64,000 bases of DNA, taken from positions 248,001 through 312,000 of the forward strand of contig NZ_MDJZ01000015.1 of assembly GCF_002151125.1 (NCBI RefSeq), written 5' to 3'. A program made the position numbers and the translations under genes. Source of the stretch: Clavibacter michiganensis. Lineage in GTDB: Bacteria; Actinomycetota; Actinomycetes; Actinomycetales; Microbacteriaceae. Below the pieces are notes generated by a model. That model saw only the letters and a program-made list of their open reading frames with translations, was not told the origin of the DNA and searched no databases. Of the stretch, positions 19,062 through 28,174 are shown in pieces. Each line of letters starts with the position of its first letter. Position 1 is the stretch's first letter.

Positions 19062-21113
19062 ATGCCATCGCTCATCACGAACCGCCTCGTGCTCCTCGAC
19101 GCCGACCTCGGCGCCGACCGCGAGCACGCCGTCCGCACGCTGGCCGAGCGCGTGGTCGCCGAGGGCCGCGCCACCGACGCCGACGCCCTCTTCGCCGACG
19201 CCTGGGAGCGCGAGTCCAAGACCGCGACCGGCATGGGCGGCGGGCTCGCCATCCCGCACTGCCGCTCCGCGGCGGTGACCGAGGCCACGCTGGTCATGGC
19301 GCGCCCCGCGCCGACCGTCGACTTCGGCGCGCCGGACGGACCGGCCGACCTCGTCTTCTTCATCGCCGCGCCGGACGGCGCCGACCAGGAGCACCTCGTG
19401 CTGCTGTCGCGCCTCGCCCGCTCGCTCATCAAGCCCGAGTTCGTCGAGGCGCTGCGCTCCGCCACCGACGAGGACCAGGTCGTCTCGCTGGTGGAGGGCG
19501 CGCTCGTGGACGAGCCCGCGTCCTCGACGGGCGCTCCGGCCGCGTCGGCTCCCGCGGAACCGTCCTCCGCCCCGACGGCGGCCCCCGCCGCCGACGCGCC
19601 GGTGCTCATCGCCGTCACCGCGTGCCCCACCGGGATCGCGCACACCTACATGGCGGCCGACTCGCTCGTGGCCGCGGCCAAGCGCGCGGGCGTCGAGCTG
19701 CACGTCGAGACGCAGGGATCCTCCTCCGTCACGCCCGTCGACCCCGCCATCATCGCGCGCGCCACGGCCGTCATCTTCGCGGTCGACGTGGACGTCCGCG
19801 ACCGCGCGCGCTTCGCCGGCAAGCCCGTCATCCAGTCGCCCGTCAAGCGCGGCATCGACCAGCCCGACCAGATGGTCGCCGAGGCCGTGGCCGCCGCGAA
19901 GGACCCGGGCGCCGCGCGCGTCCCCGGCGGCGCCTCGTCGTCCGCCGGATCCGAGCAGGCCTCCCCGCAGGCGTCGCAGTCGGTGGGCGCGCGCCTCAAG
20001 CGCTGGCTGCTCACGGGCGTCAGCTACATGATCCCGTTCGTCGCGGGCGGCGGGCTCCTCATCGCGCTCGGCTTCCTGCTCGGCGGGTACCGGATCACCG
20101 AGACCGCCTCCGACGTGGTGCTGCAGAACTCGCTGGCGAACCTGCCCGACGGCGGCCTCCTGCAGTACCTCGGCGCGGTCGCGTTCGTCATCGGCAACGC
20201 GTCCATGGCGTTCCTCGTGCCGGCCCTCGCGGGCTACATCGCCTACGCGATCGCCGACCGGCCGGGCATCGCGCCCGGGTTCGTCGCCGGATCCGTGTCC
20301 GTCATCATGGGCGCCGGCTTCCTCGGCGGCCTGGTGGGCGGCCTCCTCGCCGGCGGCATCGCCTACGCCATCGGCCGCATCGACGTGCCGCGCTGGCTGC
20401 GCGGCCTCATGCCCGTCGTGATCATCCCGCTGCTCGCCTCGATCGTCGCGTCCGGCCTCATGGTCATGGTGCTCGGCGGACCCATCGCGGCGCTCACGCG
20501 CGGCCTCAACGACTTCCTGTCTGGTCTCACGGGCGCGTCGGCGATCCTGCTCGGCATCATCCTCGGAGTCATGATGTGCATCGACCTCGGCGGCCCCATC
20601 AACAAGGTCGCGTACTCGTTCGCGGTCGCCGGCCTCGGCGCCGGATCCCTCGACAACCAGGCCCCGTGGGCGATCATGGCCGCGGTCATGGCCGCCGGCA
20701 TGGTGCCGCCGCTCGCCCTCGCGCTCGCCTCCACCGTCATCGACCGCCGCCTGTTCAGCCCGGCCGAGCGCGAGAACGGCAAGGCCGCGTGGCTCCTCGG
20801 CGCCGCCTTCATCTCCGAGGGCGCCATCCCGTTCGCGGCCGTCGACCCGCTGCGCGTCATCCCGGCGAGCATCGTCGGCGGAGCCGTCACGGGCGCCATG
20901 GTGATGGGGCTCGGCGTCGTCTCGCAGGCCCCGCACGGCGGCGTGTTCGTGCTCTTCGCCATGAACGGCACGTTCCTCGGGTTCCTCGCGTCGGTCGCGG
21001 TCGGCGCGGTCATCTCCGCGTTCCTCGTGGTCCTCCTCAAGCGCTTCACGACGAAGCGACCCGAGGCGGCCGCGACGGAGTCCGTCGACCAGGGCGTCCC
21101 CGTCGCGGCCTGA
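19062..21113 (+). CDS. fruA: PTS fructose transporter, fused IIA-IIB-IIC
   Basis: A 683-residue membrane phosphotransferase that imports fructose as fructose 1-phosphate. Domain IIA (residues 1-150) has the phosphorylated histidine in GLAIPHCRSA (H66). A 30-residue Ala/Pro linker leads to IIB with the phosphocysteine in VTACPTGIAHTYMAADSL (C188). IIC (about 310-665) has some nine membrane helices. Phosphate flows from HPr, encoded next, through H66 and C188 to the sugar. ATG follows TGGAGAAGAA. No enzyme I gene is in the window. Confidence 0.95.
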   Translation: MPSLITNRLVLLDADLGADREHAVRTLAERVVAEGRATDADALFADAWERESKTATGMGGGLAIPHCRSAAVTEATLVMARPAPTVDFGAPDGPADLVFFIAAPDGADQEHLVLLSRLARSLIKPEFVEALRSATDEDQVVSLVEGALVDEPASSTGAPAASAPAEPSSAPTAAPAADAPVLIAVTACPTGIAHTYMAADSLVAAAKRAGVELHVETQGSSSVTPVDPAIIARATAVIFAVDVDVRDRARFAGKPVIQSPVKRGIDQPDQMVAEAVAAAKDPGAARVPGGASSSAGSEQASPQASQSVGARLKRWLLTGVSYMIPFVAGGGLLIALGFLLGGYRITETASDVVLQNSLANLPDGGLLQYLGAVAFVIGNASMAFLVPALAGYIAYAIADRPGIAPGFVAGSVSVIMGAGFLGGLVGGLLAGGIAYAIGRIDVPRWLRGLMPVVIIPLLASIVASGLMVMVLGGPIAALTRGLNDFLSGLTGASAILLGIILGVMMCIDLGGPINKVAYSFAVAGLGAGSLDNQAPWAIMAAVMAAGMVPPLALALASTVIDRRLFSPAERENGKAAWLLGAAFISEGAIPFAAVDPLRVIPASIVGGAVTGAMVMGLGVVSQAPHGGVFVLFAMNGTFLGFLASVAVGAVISAFLVVLLKRFTTKRPEAAATESVDQGVPVAA

Positions 21114-21169
21114 TCCCGCGCCCGCCTGATCCCGCCCGTCCCATCCGCACCACCAGAAGGAGAACGTCC

Positions 21170-21442
21170 ATGACCGAGCGCACCGCCACCATCGGCAGCC
21201 GCGTGGGCCTGCACGCCCGACCCGCATCCCTCTTCATCGAGGCCGTGCGCCGCACGGGCGTGCCGGTGAAGATCAGCAAGCCGGGCGGCACGCCGCTCGA
21301 CGCGACGAGCATCCTGTCGCTCATGAGCCTCGGCGCCGCCAACGGCGACCAGGTCGTGCTCACCGCCGAGGGCGATGGCGCGGACGCCGCGCTCGACGAG
21401 CTGGCGGCGCTGCTCGAGAGCGACCTCGACGCCGTCGAGTAG
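21170..21442 (+). CDS. ptsH: Phosphocarrier protein HPr
   Basis: A 90-residue PTS carrier. The phosphorylated His15 lies in RVGLHARPASLF, and SILSLMSLGAANGDQ corresponds to the regulatory-serine region. Its location as the last gene of the fructose operon, after AGAAGGAG, suggests this HPr is made when fructose is used. A strong hairpin follows. Confidence 0.97.
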   Translation: MTERTATIGSRVGLHARPASLFIEAVRRTGVPVKISKPGGTPLDATSILSLMSLGAANGDQVVLTAEGDGADAALDELAALLESDLDAVE

Positions 21443-21450
21443 CCGCACGC

Positions 21451-21498
21451 ACGACGAGGGGCCCGGACACCGCCATGCGGGTCCGGGCCCCTCGTCGT
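21451..21498. terminator. Terminator of the fru operon
   Basis: An 18-bp perfect inverted repeat (21451-21468 and 21481-21498) with a 12-base loop. It lies between the convergent ptsH and SDR genes. Confidence 0.85.
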
Positions 21499-21516
21499 CT
21501 CAGGTGGCGCGCGTCG

Positions 21517-23040
21517 TCACCACTCGGCGACGCGGTAGTCCTTGAGGAAGACGCCCGAGATGTCCTCGCCGGCCTGGCCCATGACGATGGGGTCGTAGAC
21601 GCGCGCGGCGCCGTCCACCAGGTCGAGCGGCGCGTGGAAGCCCTCCTCCGCGAGGCGGACCTTCGTGGGGTGCGGCCGCTCGTCGGTGATCCAGCCGGTG
21701 TCGACGCTCGTCATGAGGATGCCGTCGGTCTCGCGCATCTCGCGCGCCGACGTGCGGGTCATCATGTTGAGCGCCGCCTTCGCCATGTTCGTGTGCGGGT
21801 GGCCCGGGCCCTTGTAGGCGCGGGCGAACTGGCCCTCCATGGCGCTGACGTTCACGACGTACTTCCGGCGGGACGCGGACGCGGCCATCGCGGGACGCAG
21901 CCGGCTGACGAGCAGGAACGGGGCCGTGACGTTGGCGAGCTGGACCTCGAGCATCTCGAGCGGATCCACCTCGTGCACCACCTGCGTCCAGCTGTTCGCG
22001 TCGTGCAGGTCGGGCACGAGGCCGCCCGCGTCGATCGCGGTGCCCGCGGCGAGGCGCGCGAGCGAGGAGGACCCGGCCGTCATGGCCAGCTCGGTGACCT
22101 CGGCGGCCGTGATGCCCGTCGCGGTCGACAGGATCGGGTGCGCGGCGACCGAGGCGGCGAGGGCCGCGGGGTGCGCGTCGGCCGTGTGGCCGAAGGTCAG
22201 CAGCTCGGGCAGGTCGCCGTCCGGTAGCGGCGCCGCCTCCGCCTCGGAGAGCGGCGCGTAGGAGCCGGGGGAGCGGCGCACCGTCTGCGCGGCGTTGTTG
22301 ATGAGGATGTCGAGGGGACCCGCGGCGGCGACCGCGTCCGTGAGCCCGATGACCTGCGCCGGGTCGCGGAGGTCGAGGCCGACGATGCGCAGGCGGTGCA
22401 CCCACTCGTGCGCGTCCGGCAGGCCGGCGAAGCGACGGACGGCGTCGCGCGGGAAGCGCGTGGTGATGGTGGTGTGCGCCCCGTCGCGGAGGAGGCGCAG
22501 CGCGATGTGCATGCCGATCTTGGCGCGGCCGCCCGTGAGGAGCGCGCGCATGCCGGTGAGGTCGGTGCGGGCCTCGCGCTTGGCGTGGTTGAGGAGCGCG
22601 CAGTCCGGGCAGAGCTGGTGGTAGAACGCGTCGACCTGCGTGTAGTGCTGCTTGCAGATGTAGCAGGGGCGCGAGCGGATGAGGGTGCCGGCCGTGGGCT
22701 TCGCGGTCGTGATCGCGAGCGGGATGCCGCGGGTCTCGTCGTCGATGCGGTCGGGCGCGCCGGTGGCGGTCGCGGCGACGACGGCGCGGTCGGCGCTGGC
22801 GACGGCCTCGCGCTTCTCGAGCCGGCGGGCCTTCTTCACCTCCTTGAACATGGAGGCGGTGGCGCGGCGGACGGCGACGAAGTCGGGGTGCTCCTCGTCG
22901 ATGTCGGCGAGCGAGCCGAGGACGCGGAGCGCGACCGCGAGGTCGGCGGGATCGATGGCCGACCCGGGGGCGGCGGGGGACGTGGCGGTGACGGGATCCG
23001 CGGGGCGGGCGGGGTCGTCGGGCAGGGCGTCGGAGGGCAC
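21517..23040 (-). CDS. SDR-fold protein with N-terminal zinc-binding Cys4 module
   Basis: A 507-residue protein. An N-terminal helical part (30-90) is followed by a CxxC...CxxC zinc-binding motif (C126, C129, C144, C147) and then a short-chain dehydrogenase Rossmann domain starting ALLTGGRAKIGMHIALRLL (168-182). NNAAQ and the Ser region are present, but where SDRs have YxxxK the sequence reads TNMAK, so the catalytic Tyr is replaced by Thr while the Lys is kept. Either the chemistry differs or it is a binding protein. The GTG start is chosen because TATCAT sits 5 bases upstream; an open frame runs further to 23400 through non-coding-like sequence. Confidence 0.85.
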   Translation of the reverse strand: MPSDALPDDPARPADPVTATSPAAPGSAIDPADLAVALRVLGSLADIDEEHPDFVAVRRATASMFKEVKKARRLEKREAVASADRAVVAATATGAPDRIDDETRGIPLAITTAKPTAGTLIRSRPCYICKQHYTQVDAFYHQLCPDCALLNHAKREARTDLTGMRALLTGGRAKIGMHIALRLLRDGAHTTITTRFPRDAVRRFAGLPDAHEWVHRLRIVGLDLRDPAQVIGLTDAVAAAGPLDILINNAAQTVRRSPGSYAPLSEAEAAPLPDGDLPELLTFGHTADAHPAALAASVAAHPILSTATGITAAEVTELAMTAGSSSLARLAAGTAIDAGGLVPDLHDANSWTQVVHEVDPLEMLEVQLANVTAPFLLVSRLRPAMAASASRRKYVVNVSAMEGQFARAYKGPGHPHTNMAKAALNMMTRTSAREMRETDGILMTSVDTGWITDERPHPTKVRLAEEGFHAPLDLVDGAARVYDPIVMGQAGEDISGVFLKDYRVAEW

Positions 23041-23045
23041 ACGAG

Positions 23046-23051
23046 ATGATA
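23046..23051 (-). promoter_or_regulatory. Probable leaderless -10 of the zinc-SDR gene
   Basis: TATCAT on the minus strand ends 5 bases before the GTG start. Confidence 0.5.
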
Positions 23052-23111
23052 CCCGGGCTGCCGGGCGCCGCCGGGCACTCCCGGGCGGCGGAGCGGTGCG
23101 GCGGCCCCGCG

Positions 23112-23375
23112 CTACATCGTGGTCGCGAAGCCGGTCGCGGCCGCGATGACGGCCCAGAGCGCGATCGTGACCACGATGAGGGCGATGAGCCCGGTGCGGC
23201 GGTCGCGCCAGCGCGCGCGCTCCGACTCGGGGTCGACGGGCACGGCCTCCGGATCGGGGACCCCGGAGGGCGTGGAATCCCCGTGCGATGCCGTCCGCTC
23301 CGTCTCCGCGGACGGTGCCGACGTGGGGTCGAGCGGGGCGCGATCGGGACGCGGGTCGAGCGGGGTGGAGGGCAT
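23112..23375 (-). CDS. Small C-terminally anchored membrane protein
   Basis: An 87-residue protein: a Pro/Asp/Ser-rich N-terminal 55 residues, a basic patch (RARWRDRR) and one membrane helix (LIALIVVTIALWAVIAAATG) near the C-terminus. I recognise no family. TACGGT lies exactly 6 bases before its ATG, matching the leaderless pattern of confident genes in the window, and that is the main support for calling it real. Confidence 0.65.
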   Translation of the reverse strand: MPSTPLDPRPDRAPLDPTSAPSAETERTASHGDSTPSGVPDPEAVPVDPESERARWRDRRTGLIALIVVTIALWAVIAAATGFATTM

Positions 23376-23381
23376 CCGGTG

Positions 23382-23387
23382 ACCGTA
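23382..23387 (-). promoter_or_regulatory. Probable leaderless -10 of the small membrane protein gene
   Basis: TACGGT on the minus strand, 6 bases before the ATG. Confidence 0.5.
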
Positions 23388-23462
23388 CGCGCTGGCGCAC
23401 GGCGGACCCTGCGGCCTGTGGAGAACTGCGCGGCGGGATGCGTGGGGGAGGATGGACGCATC

Positions 23463-26003
23463 ATGTCGGACACCGCCCTCGCCCCCACGCTCACCGAGGA
23501 GGCGGCCCGACTGGCCGTGGACGGGGCGACCGACGACGCCGTCTACGACGCGTTCACCGAGTGGGCGCTCGGGCAGGGGATCGAGCTGTACCCGGCGCAG
23601 GACGAGGCGGCGCTCGAGATCGCGTCCGGGGCGAACCTCATCCTCTCGACGCCCACCGGCACGGGGAAGTCGCTCGTCGCCGTCGCCGCGCACTTCGCGG
23701 CGCTCGCCCGCGGCCGCCGCTCGTACTACACGGCCCCGATCAAGGCGCTCGTGTCCGAGAAGTTCTTCGCGCTGGTGGAGCTGTTCGGGGCGGCGCAGGT
23801 GGGCATGGTCACCGGCGACTCGTCCGTGAACCCGGACGCGCCGATCATCTGCTGCACGGCCGAGATCCTCGCGAACCGGTCGCTCCGGGGCGGCGCGGAC
23901 ACGCCCGTCGACCAGGTGGTCATGGACGAGTTCCACTTCTACGCGGATCCGCAGCGCGGCTGGGCCTGGCAGGTGCCGCTCCTCCTCCTCCCGCACGCGC
24001 AGTTCGTGCTCATGTCCGCGACGCTCGGCGACGTGACCGACCTGGCCGAGGACCTCACGCGCCGCACCGGCCGGCCGACGGCGCGGATCACGGGCATCGA
24101 GCGCCCGGTGCCGCTCTTCTTCCACTACGCCGTGACGCCGGTGCAGGAGACCGTCGAGGAGCTCCTCGACACGAAGCAGGCGCCCGTCTACATCGTGCAC
24201 TTCGCGCAGGCCGCCGCCCTGGAGCGGGCGCAGGCGCTCTCGAGCATCAAGATCGTGACGCGCGAGCAGCGCGACGAGATCGCCGACCTCATCGGCGACT
24301 TCCGCTTCAGCACCGCGTTCGGGAAGACGCTGTCGCGACTCGTGCGCGCAGGGATCGGCGTGCACCACGCGGGCATGCTCCCGAAGTACCGGCGGCTCGT
24401 CGAGCAGCTCGCGCAGCGCGGGCTGCTGCGCGTCATCTGCGGGACGGACACGCTGGGCGTCGGGATCAACGTCCCCATCCGCACGGTGCTGTTCACGGGC
24501 CTCACCAAGTACGACGGCACCCGGATGCGCCAGCTCAACGCGCGCGAGTTCCACCAGATCGCCGGGCGCGCGGGACGCGCCGGCTACGACACCGCGGGCA
24601 CGGTGGTCGCGCAGGCGCCCGAGCACGAGACCGAGAACATCAAGATGCTCGAGCGCGCGGGCGACGACGTGAAGAAGCGCCGGAAGCTCGTGCGCAAGAA
24701 GGCGCCCGAGGGATTCGTCTCGTGGGGCGAGCCGAGCTTCCGCAAGCTCATCGACGCGGAGCCGGAGCGGCTGACCTCGAGCATGCAGGTGAGCCACGCG
24801 ATGATGCTCAACGTCATCGCGCGCGGCGGCGACGTCTTCGCCCACATGCGCGCGCTCGTCGAGGACAACCACGAGCCGAGGATCCGCCAGCTCGCGCTCG
24901 CGCGCCGGGCCCTCGCCATCTACCGCACGCTGCGGACGGCCGGCATCGTCGAGCAGGTGGAGGACCCGGACGGCGGCCCCACGCGGATCACGCTGACGGT
25001 CGACCTGCAGGCCGACTTCGCGCTCAACCAGCCGCTGTCGCCGTTCGCGGTCGCGGTGTTCGAGATCCTCGACCGCGAGTCGCCGACCTACGCGCTCGAC
25101 ATGGTGAGCGTCGTGGAGGCGACGCTCGACGACCCGCGGCCGATCCTGTCGCAGCAGCAGTTCAAGGCCCGCGGCGAGGCCGTGCAGCAGATGAAGGCCG
25201 ACGGCATCGAGTACGACGAGCGGATGGAGCTGCTCGAGTCGGTCACGCACCCGAAGCCGCTCGAGGAGCTGCTCGACCAGTCGTTCGCCACGTACAGCGC
25301 GAGCCAGCCGTGGATCGGCGACTTCGCGCTCAGCCCCAAGTCGGTGGTCCGCGACATGTACGAGCGGGCGATGAGCTTCAGCGAGCTGATCTCGTTCTAC
25401 GGCCTCATGCGCTCCGAGGGCCTCGTGCTCCGCTACCTCTCCGACGCGTTCCGGGCGCTCCGGCAGACGATCCCGGACGAGGCGAAGACCGAGGAGCTGC
25501 TCGACGTGATCGAGTGGCTCGGCGAGCTCGTGCGCCAGGTCGACTCGAGCCTCCTCGACGAGTGGGAGGAGCTGTCGCACCCGACCGCGGCCCCGGGTGA
25601 CGCGCCGGTGCTGCCGCCCGCGCCCAAGCTGCTCACCTCGAACACGCGCGCGTTCCGGATCCTGGTGCGCAACGAGATGTTCCGCCGCGTGCAGCTCGCC
25701 GCGCGCGAGGACCTGCAGGCGCTCGGCGAGCTGGATCAGGCCGCGGGCTTCGACGCGGACGCGTGGGGCGACGCGCTCGACGGCTACTTCGGCGAGTACG
25801 ACCGGATCCTCACCGACGGCGACGCCCGCAGCCAGGCGCTCGTCGCGATCGAGGAGGGCCCGGCCGCCTGGACCGTGCGGCAGGCGCTGCACGACCCCGA
25901 GGGCGACCACGACTGGGGGATCGAGGCGACCGTCGACCTCGACGCGTCGAACGAGGCCGGCGAGGCCGTGGTGCGCGTGACGCGCGTGGGCACGCTCTCG
26001 TGA
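23463..26003 (+). CDS. DEAD/DEAH-box helicase with DUF3516 domain
   Basis: An 846-residue superfamily 2 helicase. The Walker A LSTPTGTGKS is at residues 61-70, the motif II box is DEFH (155-158), motif III is MSATL, and motif VI is HQIAGRAGRAGYDT. The C-terminal ~350 residues match DUF3516, found in actinobacterial helicases related to the Ski2/Mtr4 group, which suggests an RNA substrate but does not prove it. ATG 23463 follows the natural N-terminus; the open frame from 23046 is not supported. The stop overlaps the next gene (GTGA). Confidence 0.93.
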   Translation: MSDTALAPTLTEEAARLAVDGATDDAVYDAFTEWALGQGIELYPAQDEAALEIASGANLILSTPTGTGKSLVAVAAHFAALARGRRSYYTAPIKALVSEKFFALVELFGAAQVGMVTGDSSVNPDAPIICCTAEILANRSLRGGADTPVDQVVMDEFHFYADPQRGWAWQVPLLLLPHAQFVLMSATLGDVTDLAEDLTRRTGRPTARITGIERPVPLFFHYAVTPVQETVEELLDTKQAPVYIVHFAQAAALERAQALSSIKIVTREQRDEIADLIGDFRFSTAFGKTLSRLVRAGIGVHHAGMLPKYRRLVEQLAQRGLLRVICGTDTLGVGINVPIRTVLFTGLTKYDGTRMRQLNAREFHQIAGRAGRAGYDTAGTVVAQAPEHETENIKMLERAGDDVKKRRKLVRKKAPEGFVSWGEPSFRKLIDAEPERLTSSMQVSHAMMLNVIARGGDVFAHMRALVEDNHEPRIRQLALARRALAIYRTLRTAGIVEQVEDPDGGPTRITLTVDLQADFALNQPLSPFAVAVFEILDRESPTYALDMVSVVEATLDDPRPILSQQQFKARGEAVQQMKADGIEYDERMELLESVTHPKPLEELLDQSFATYSASQPWIGDFALSPKSVVRDMYERAMSFSELISFYGLMRSEGLVLRYLSDAFRALRQTIPDEAKTEELLDVIEWLGELVRQVDSSLLDEWEELSHPTAAPGDAPVLPPAPKLLTSNTRAFRILVRNEMFRRVQLAAREDLQALGELDQAAGFDADAWGDALDGYFGEYDRILTDGDARSQALVAIEEGPAAWTVRQALHDPEGDHDWGIEATVDLDASNEAGEAVVRVTRVGTLS

Positions 26004-26935
26004 GCGTCGCGTCCCCGCAGCTGCCCGACCTCGCGAGACGCACGGCTCTGGTCACCGGCGCCAACGGCGGCATCGGCTTCTGGGCCTCGGTGCAGCTCGC
26101 CGGCGCGGGCGCCCGCGTGCTGATGGCCTGCCGATCCGCCGAGCGCGGGGACGCCGCCGCTCGCGCGCTCCAGGCGCGGGTGCCGGGAGCCGACGTGGAC
26201 GTCGTCGCCCTCGACCTGGCGAGCCTCGCGAGCGTGGACGCGTGCGTCGCCGCCGTCCGCGAGGACCTCGACGCGATCGTCGCGAACGCGGGGCTGACAC
26301 CCGCGGGCGGCCGCGCCCGGCGGCGCAGGACGACCATCGACGGCTTCGAGGAGCTGATGGGCGTCAACGCGCTCGGGCACTTCGCGCTCGTGGCCGGCCT
26401 CGCGCCGCGGCTGCGCGCGGGCGGACGCGTGGTCATGCTGGGATCCCTCGCGCACCGCTTCTCGCCGCTCGACCTCGGCGACCTCGCGGGGGAGCGCCGC
26501 ATGCCGGCGCTCGTGCGCTACGGGCGGTCGAAGACCGCGTGCATGATGCTCGCGGCGGAGCTCGACCGGCGATGGCGGGCAGCGGGATCCGACCGCGTCG
26601 CGCTCTCCGCGCACCCCGGGTACGCGGTGGACGCGCTGACGCCGCCGCAGGATCCGGGCGCGCGACAGGGTGGGGTCCCCGCGGCCGTGCGACGCGGCGT
26701 CGCCGGCGCCGGGCGCGTGCTCGTGCAGGGCAAGGACGCCGGCGCGTGGCCGGTGGCGCACGCGGCGGCGGCCGACGGGATCACGGGCGGCGCCTTCTGG
26801 GGGCCCGGCGGCCCGCTCGAGCTGAAGGGCACGCCGGCGCCCGGGTTCGTCGCCGAGCACGCGCGCTCCGAGGCCGTCGCCGAGCAGCTGTGGTCCGCCG
26901 CCGAGGACGCCACGGGGATCCGCTTCCGGCCCTGA
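26000..26935 (+). CDS. Short-chain dehydrogenase/reductase
   Basis: A 311-residue SDR with the cofactor loop TGANGGIG (residues 18-25), NAG in IVANAGLTP, and the catalytic YxxxK in YGRSKTAC. It resembles retinol dehydrogenase/protochlorophyllide reductase-like SDRs of actinobacteria; the substrate is unknown. The GTG start overlaps the helicase stop, so the two are co-translated, though no functional link is obvious. It is convergent with hisC, 33 bases away. Confidence 0.9.
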   Translation: MSVASPQLPDLARRTALVTGANGGIGFWASVQLAGAGARVLMACRSAERGDAAARALQARVPGADVDVVALDLASLASVDACVAAVREDLDAIVANAGLTPAGGRARRRRTTIDGFEELMGVNALGHFALVAGLAPRLRAGGRVVMLGSLAHRFSPLDLGDLAGERRMPALVRYGRSKTACMMLAAELDRRWRAAGSDRVALSAHPGYAVDALTPPQDPGARQGGVPAAVRRGVAGAGRVLVQGKDAGAWPVAHAAAADGITGGAFWGPGGPLELKGTPAPGFVAEHARSEAVAEQLWSAAEDATGIRFRP

Positions 26936-26968
26936 CGCAGCGTCCGCCGTTCCCGGACCGCGGGCGGA

Positions 26969-28090
26969 TCAGGCGCCGCGCGGCGTCCCGAGCACGTCGT
27001 CGAGCGCGTCGCGGAAGGCGGCCGTCTCCTCCGGCGTGCCGACGGACACGCGCAGCCAGCCCTCGGGACCGGTCTCGCGGATCAGGACGCCTCGGTCCAG
27101 GAGGCCCTGCCACACCGCGTGCCGGTCGGCGAACCGCCCGAAGAGCACGAAGTTGGCGTCCGACGGCGCGACCTCGAAGCCGCGGCCGCGCAGCCAGTCG
27201 ACTAGCGCGTCGCGCTCCTCGCGCAGCGACGCGACCTGCGCGAGCAGCACCCGGCTGTGGCGGAGGGCGGCGGTCGCGCTCACCTGGGTGATGCGCGACA
27301 GGTGGTACGGCAGGCGCACGATGCGGAGCGCGTCGACGACCGCGGGCGACGCCGCGAGGTACCCGAGCCGACCGCCCGCGAACGCGAACGCCTTGCTCAT
27401 GGTGCGCGAGACGATCAGCCGCGGGTTCTCCGGCAGCAGCGAGATCGCCGTCGGCACGCCCTCCCGGCGGAACTCGGCGTACGCCTCGTCGATCACGACG
27501 ACCCCGGGCGCCACGGACAGCACGTGCTCGATCTCGCGCGTCGTGAGCGCGGTGCCGGTGGGGTTGTTCGGCGAGGTGAGGAAGACGACGCTCGGCTGGT
27601 GCCGCTCGACGAGCTCCGTGACGTTCGCGAGGTCGAGCGTGAAGTCCTCCTGGCGACGCCCGGAGACCCACGTGGTGAGCGTGTTGCGCGCGTACTCGGG
27701 GTACATCGCGTAGTGCGGCGCGAAGGAGAGCGCGACGCGGTCGGTGCCGCCGAAGGCCTGGAGCACCTGCTGCAGGACCTCGTTGGATCCGTTCGCCGCC
27801 CACACGTTCTCCGGTCCGAGCTCGAGCCCGCTGTCGGCGGTGAGGTAGTCGGCGAGCTCGGTGCGGAGCTCGAGGAACTCGCGGTCCGGGTAGCGGTTCA
27901 GCCCGCGCGCGGCCTCGAGCACGGCCTCGCTCACGGCGACGGCCACCTCCTCGGGCAGCGGGTACGGGTTCTCGTTGACGTTGAGGAGCACGGGCACGTC
28001 GAGCTGCGGGGCGCCGTAGGGCTCCTCGCCGCGGATCCCGTCGCGGAGGGGCAGGTCGGCGAGGGCGGTCTCGGACCAGTCGGGGCTCAT
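26969..28090 (-). CDS. hisC: Histidinol-phosphate aminotransferase
   Basis: A 373-residue PLP-dependent aminotransferase. It has the HisC N-terminus LNVNENPYPLP, the ANGSNE phosphate-binding segment (99-104), SPNNPTG, the aspartate pair in VVIDEAYAEF, and the Schiff-base lysine in SRTMSKAFAFAGGRLGY (K233). It acts in histidine synthesis, but members also use phenylpyruvate, and there are no other his genes nearby. ATG follows GAGGAGACCC. Confidence 0.92.
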   Translation of the reverse strand: MSPDWSETALADLPLRDGIRGEEPYGAPQLDVPVLLNVNENPYPLPEEVAVAVSEAVLEAARGLNRYPDREFLELRTELADYLTADSGLELGPENVWAANGSNEVLQQVLQAFGGTDRVALSFAPHYAMYPEYARNTLTTWVSGRRQEDFTLDLANVTELVERHQPSVVFLTSPNNPTGTALTTREIEHVLSVAPGVVVIDEAYAEFRREGVPTAISLLPENPRLIVSRTMSKAFAFAGGRLGYLAASPAVVDALRIVRLPYHLSRITQVSATAALRHSRVLLAQVASLREERDALVDWLRGRGFEVAPSDANFVLFGRFADRHAVWQGLLDRGVLIRETGPEGWLRVSVGTPEETAAFRDALDDVLGTPRGA

Positions 28091-28162
28091 GGGTCTCCTC
28101 GGGCGTCGTCGGGAGTCCATCCTCCCATCGACCGGGACCGCGGACGCCCGGCCTCCGGCGGC

Positions 28163-28168
28163 TAGGGT
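28163..28168 (+). promoter_or_regulatory. Probable leaderless -10 of the first alpha/beta hydrolase gene
   Basis: TAGGGT, then six bases, then ATG at 28175. Confidence 0.55.
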
Positions 28169-28174
28169 CATCGG

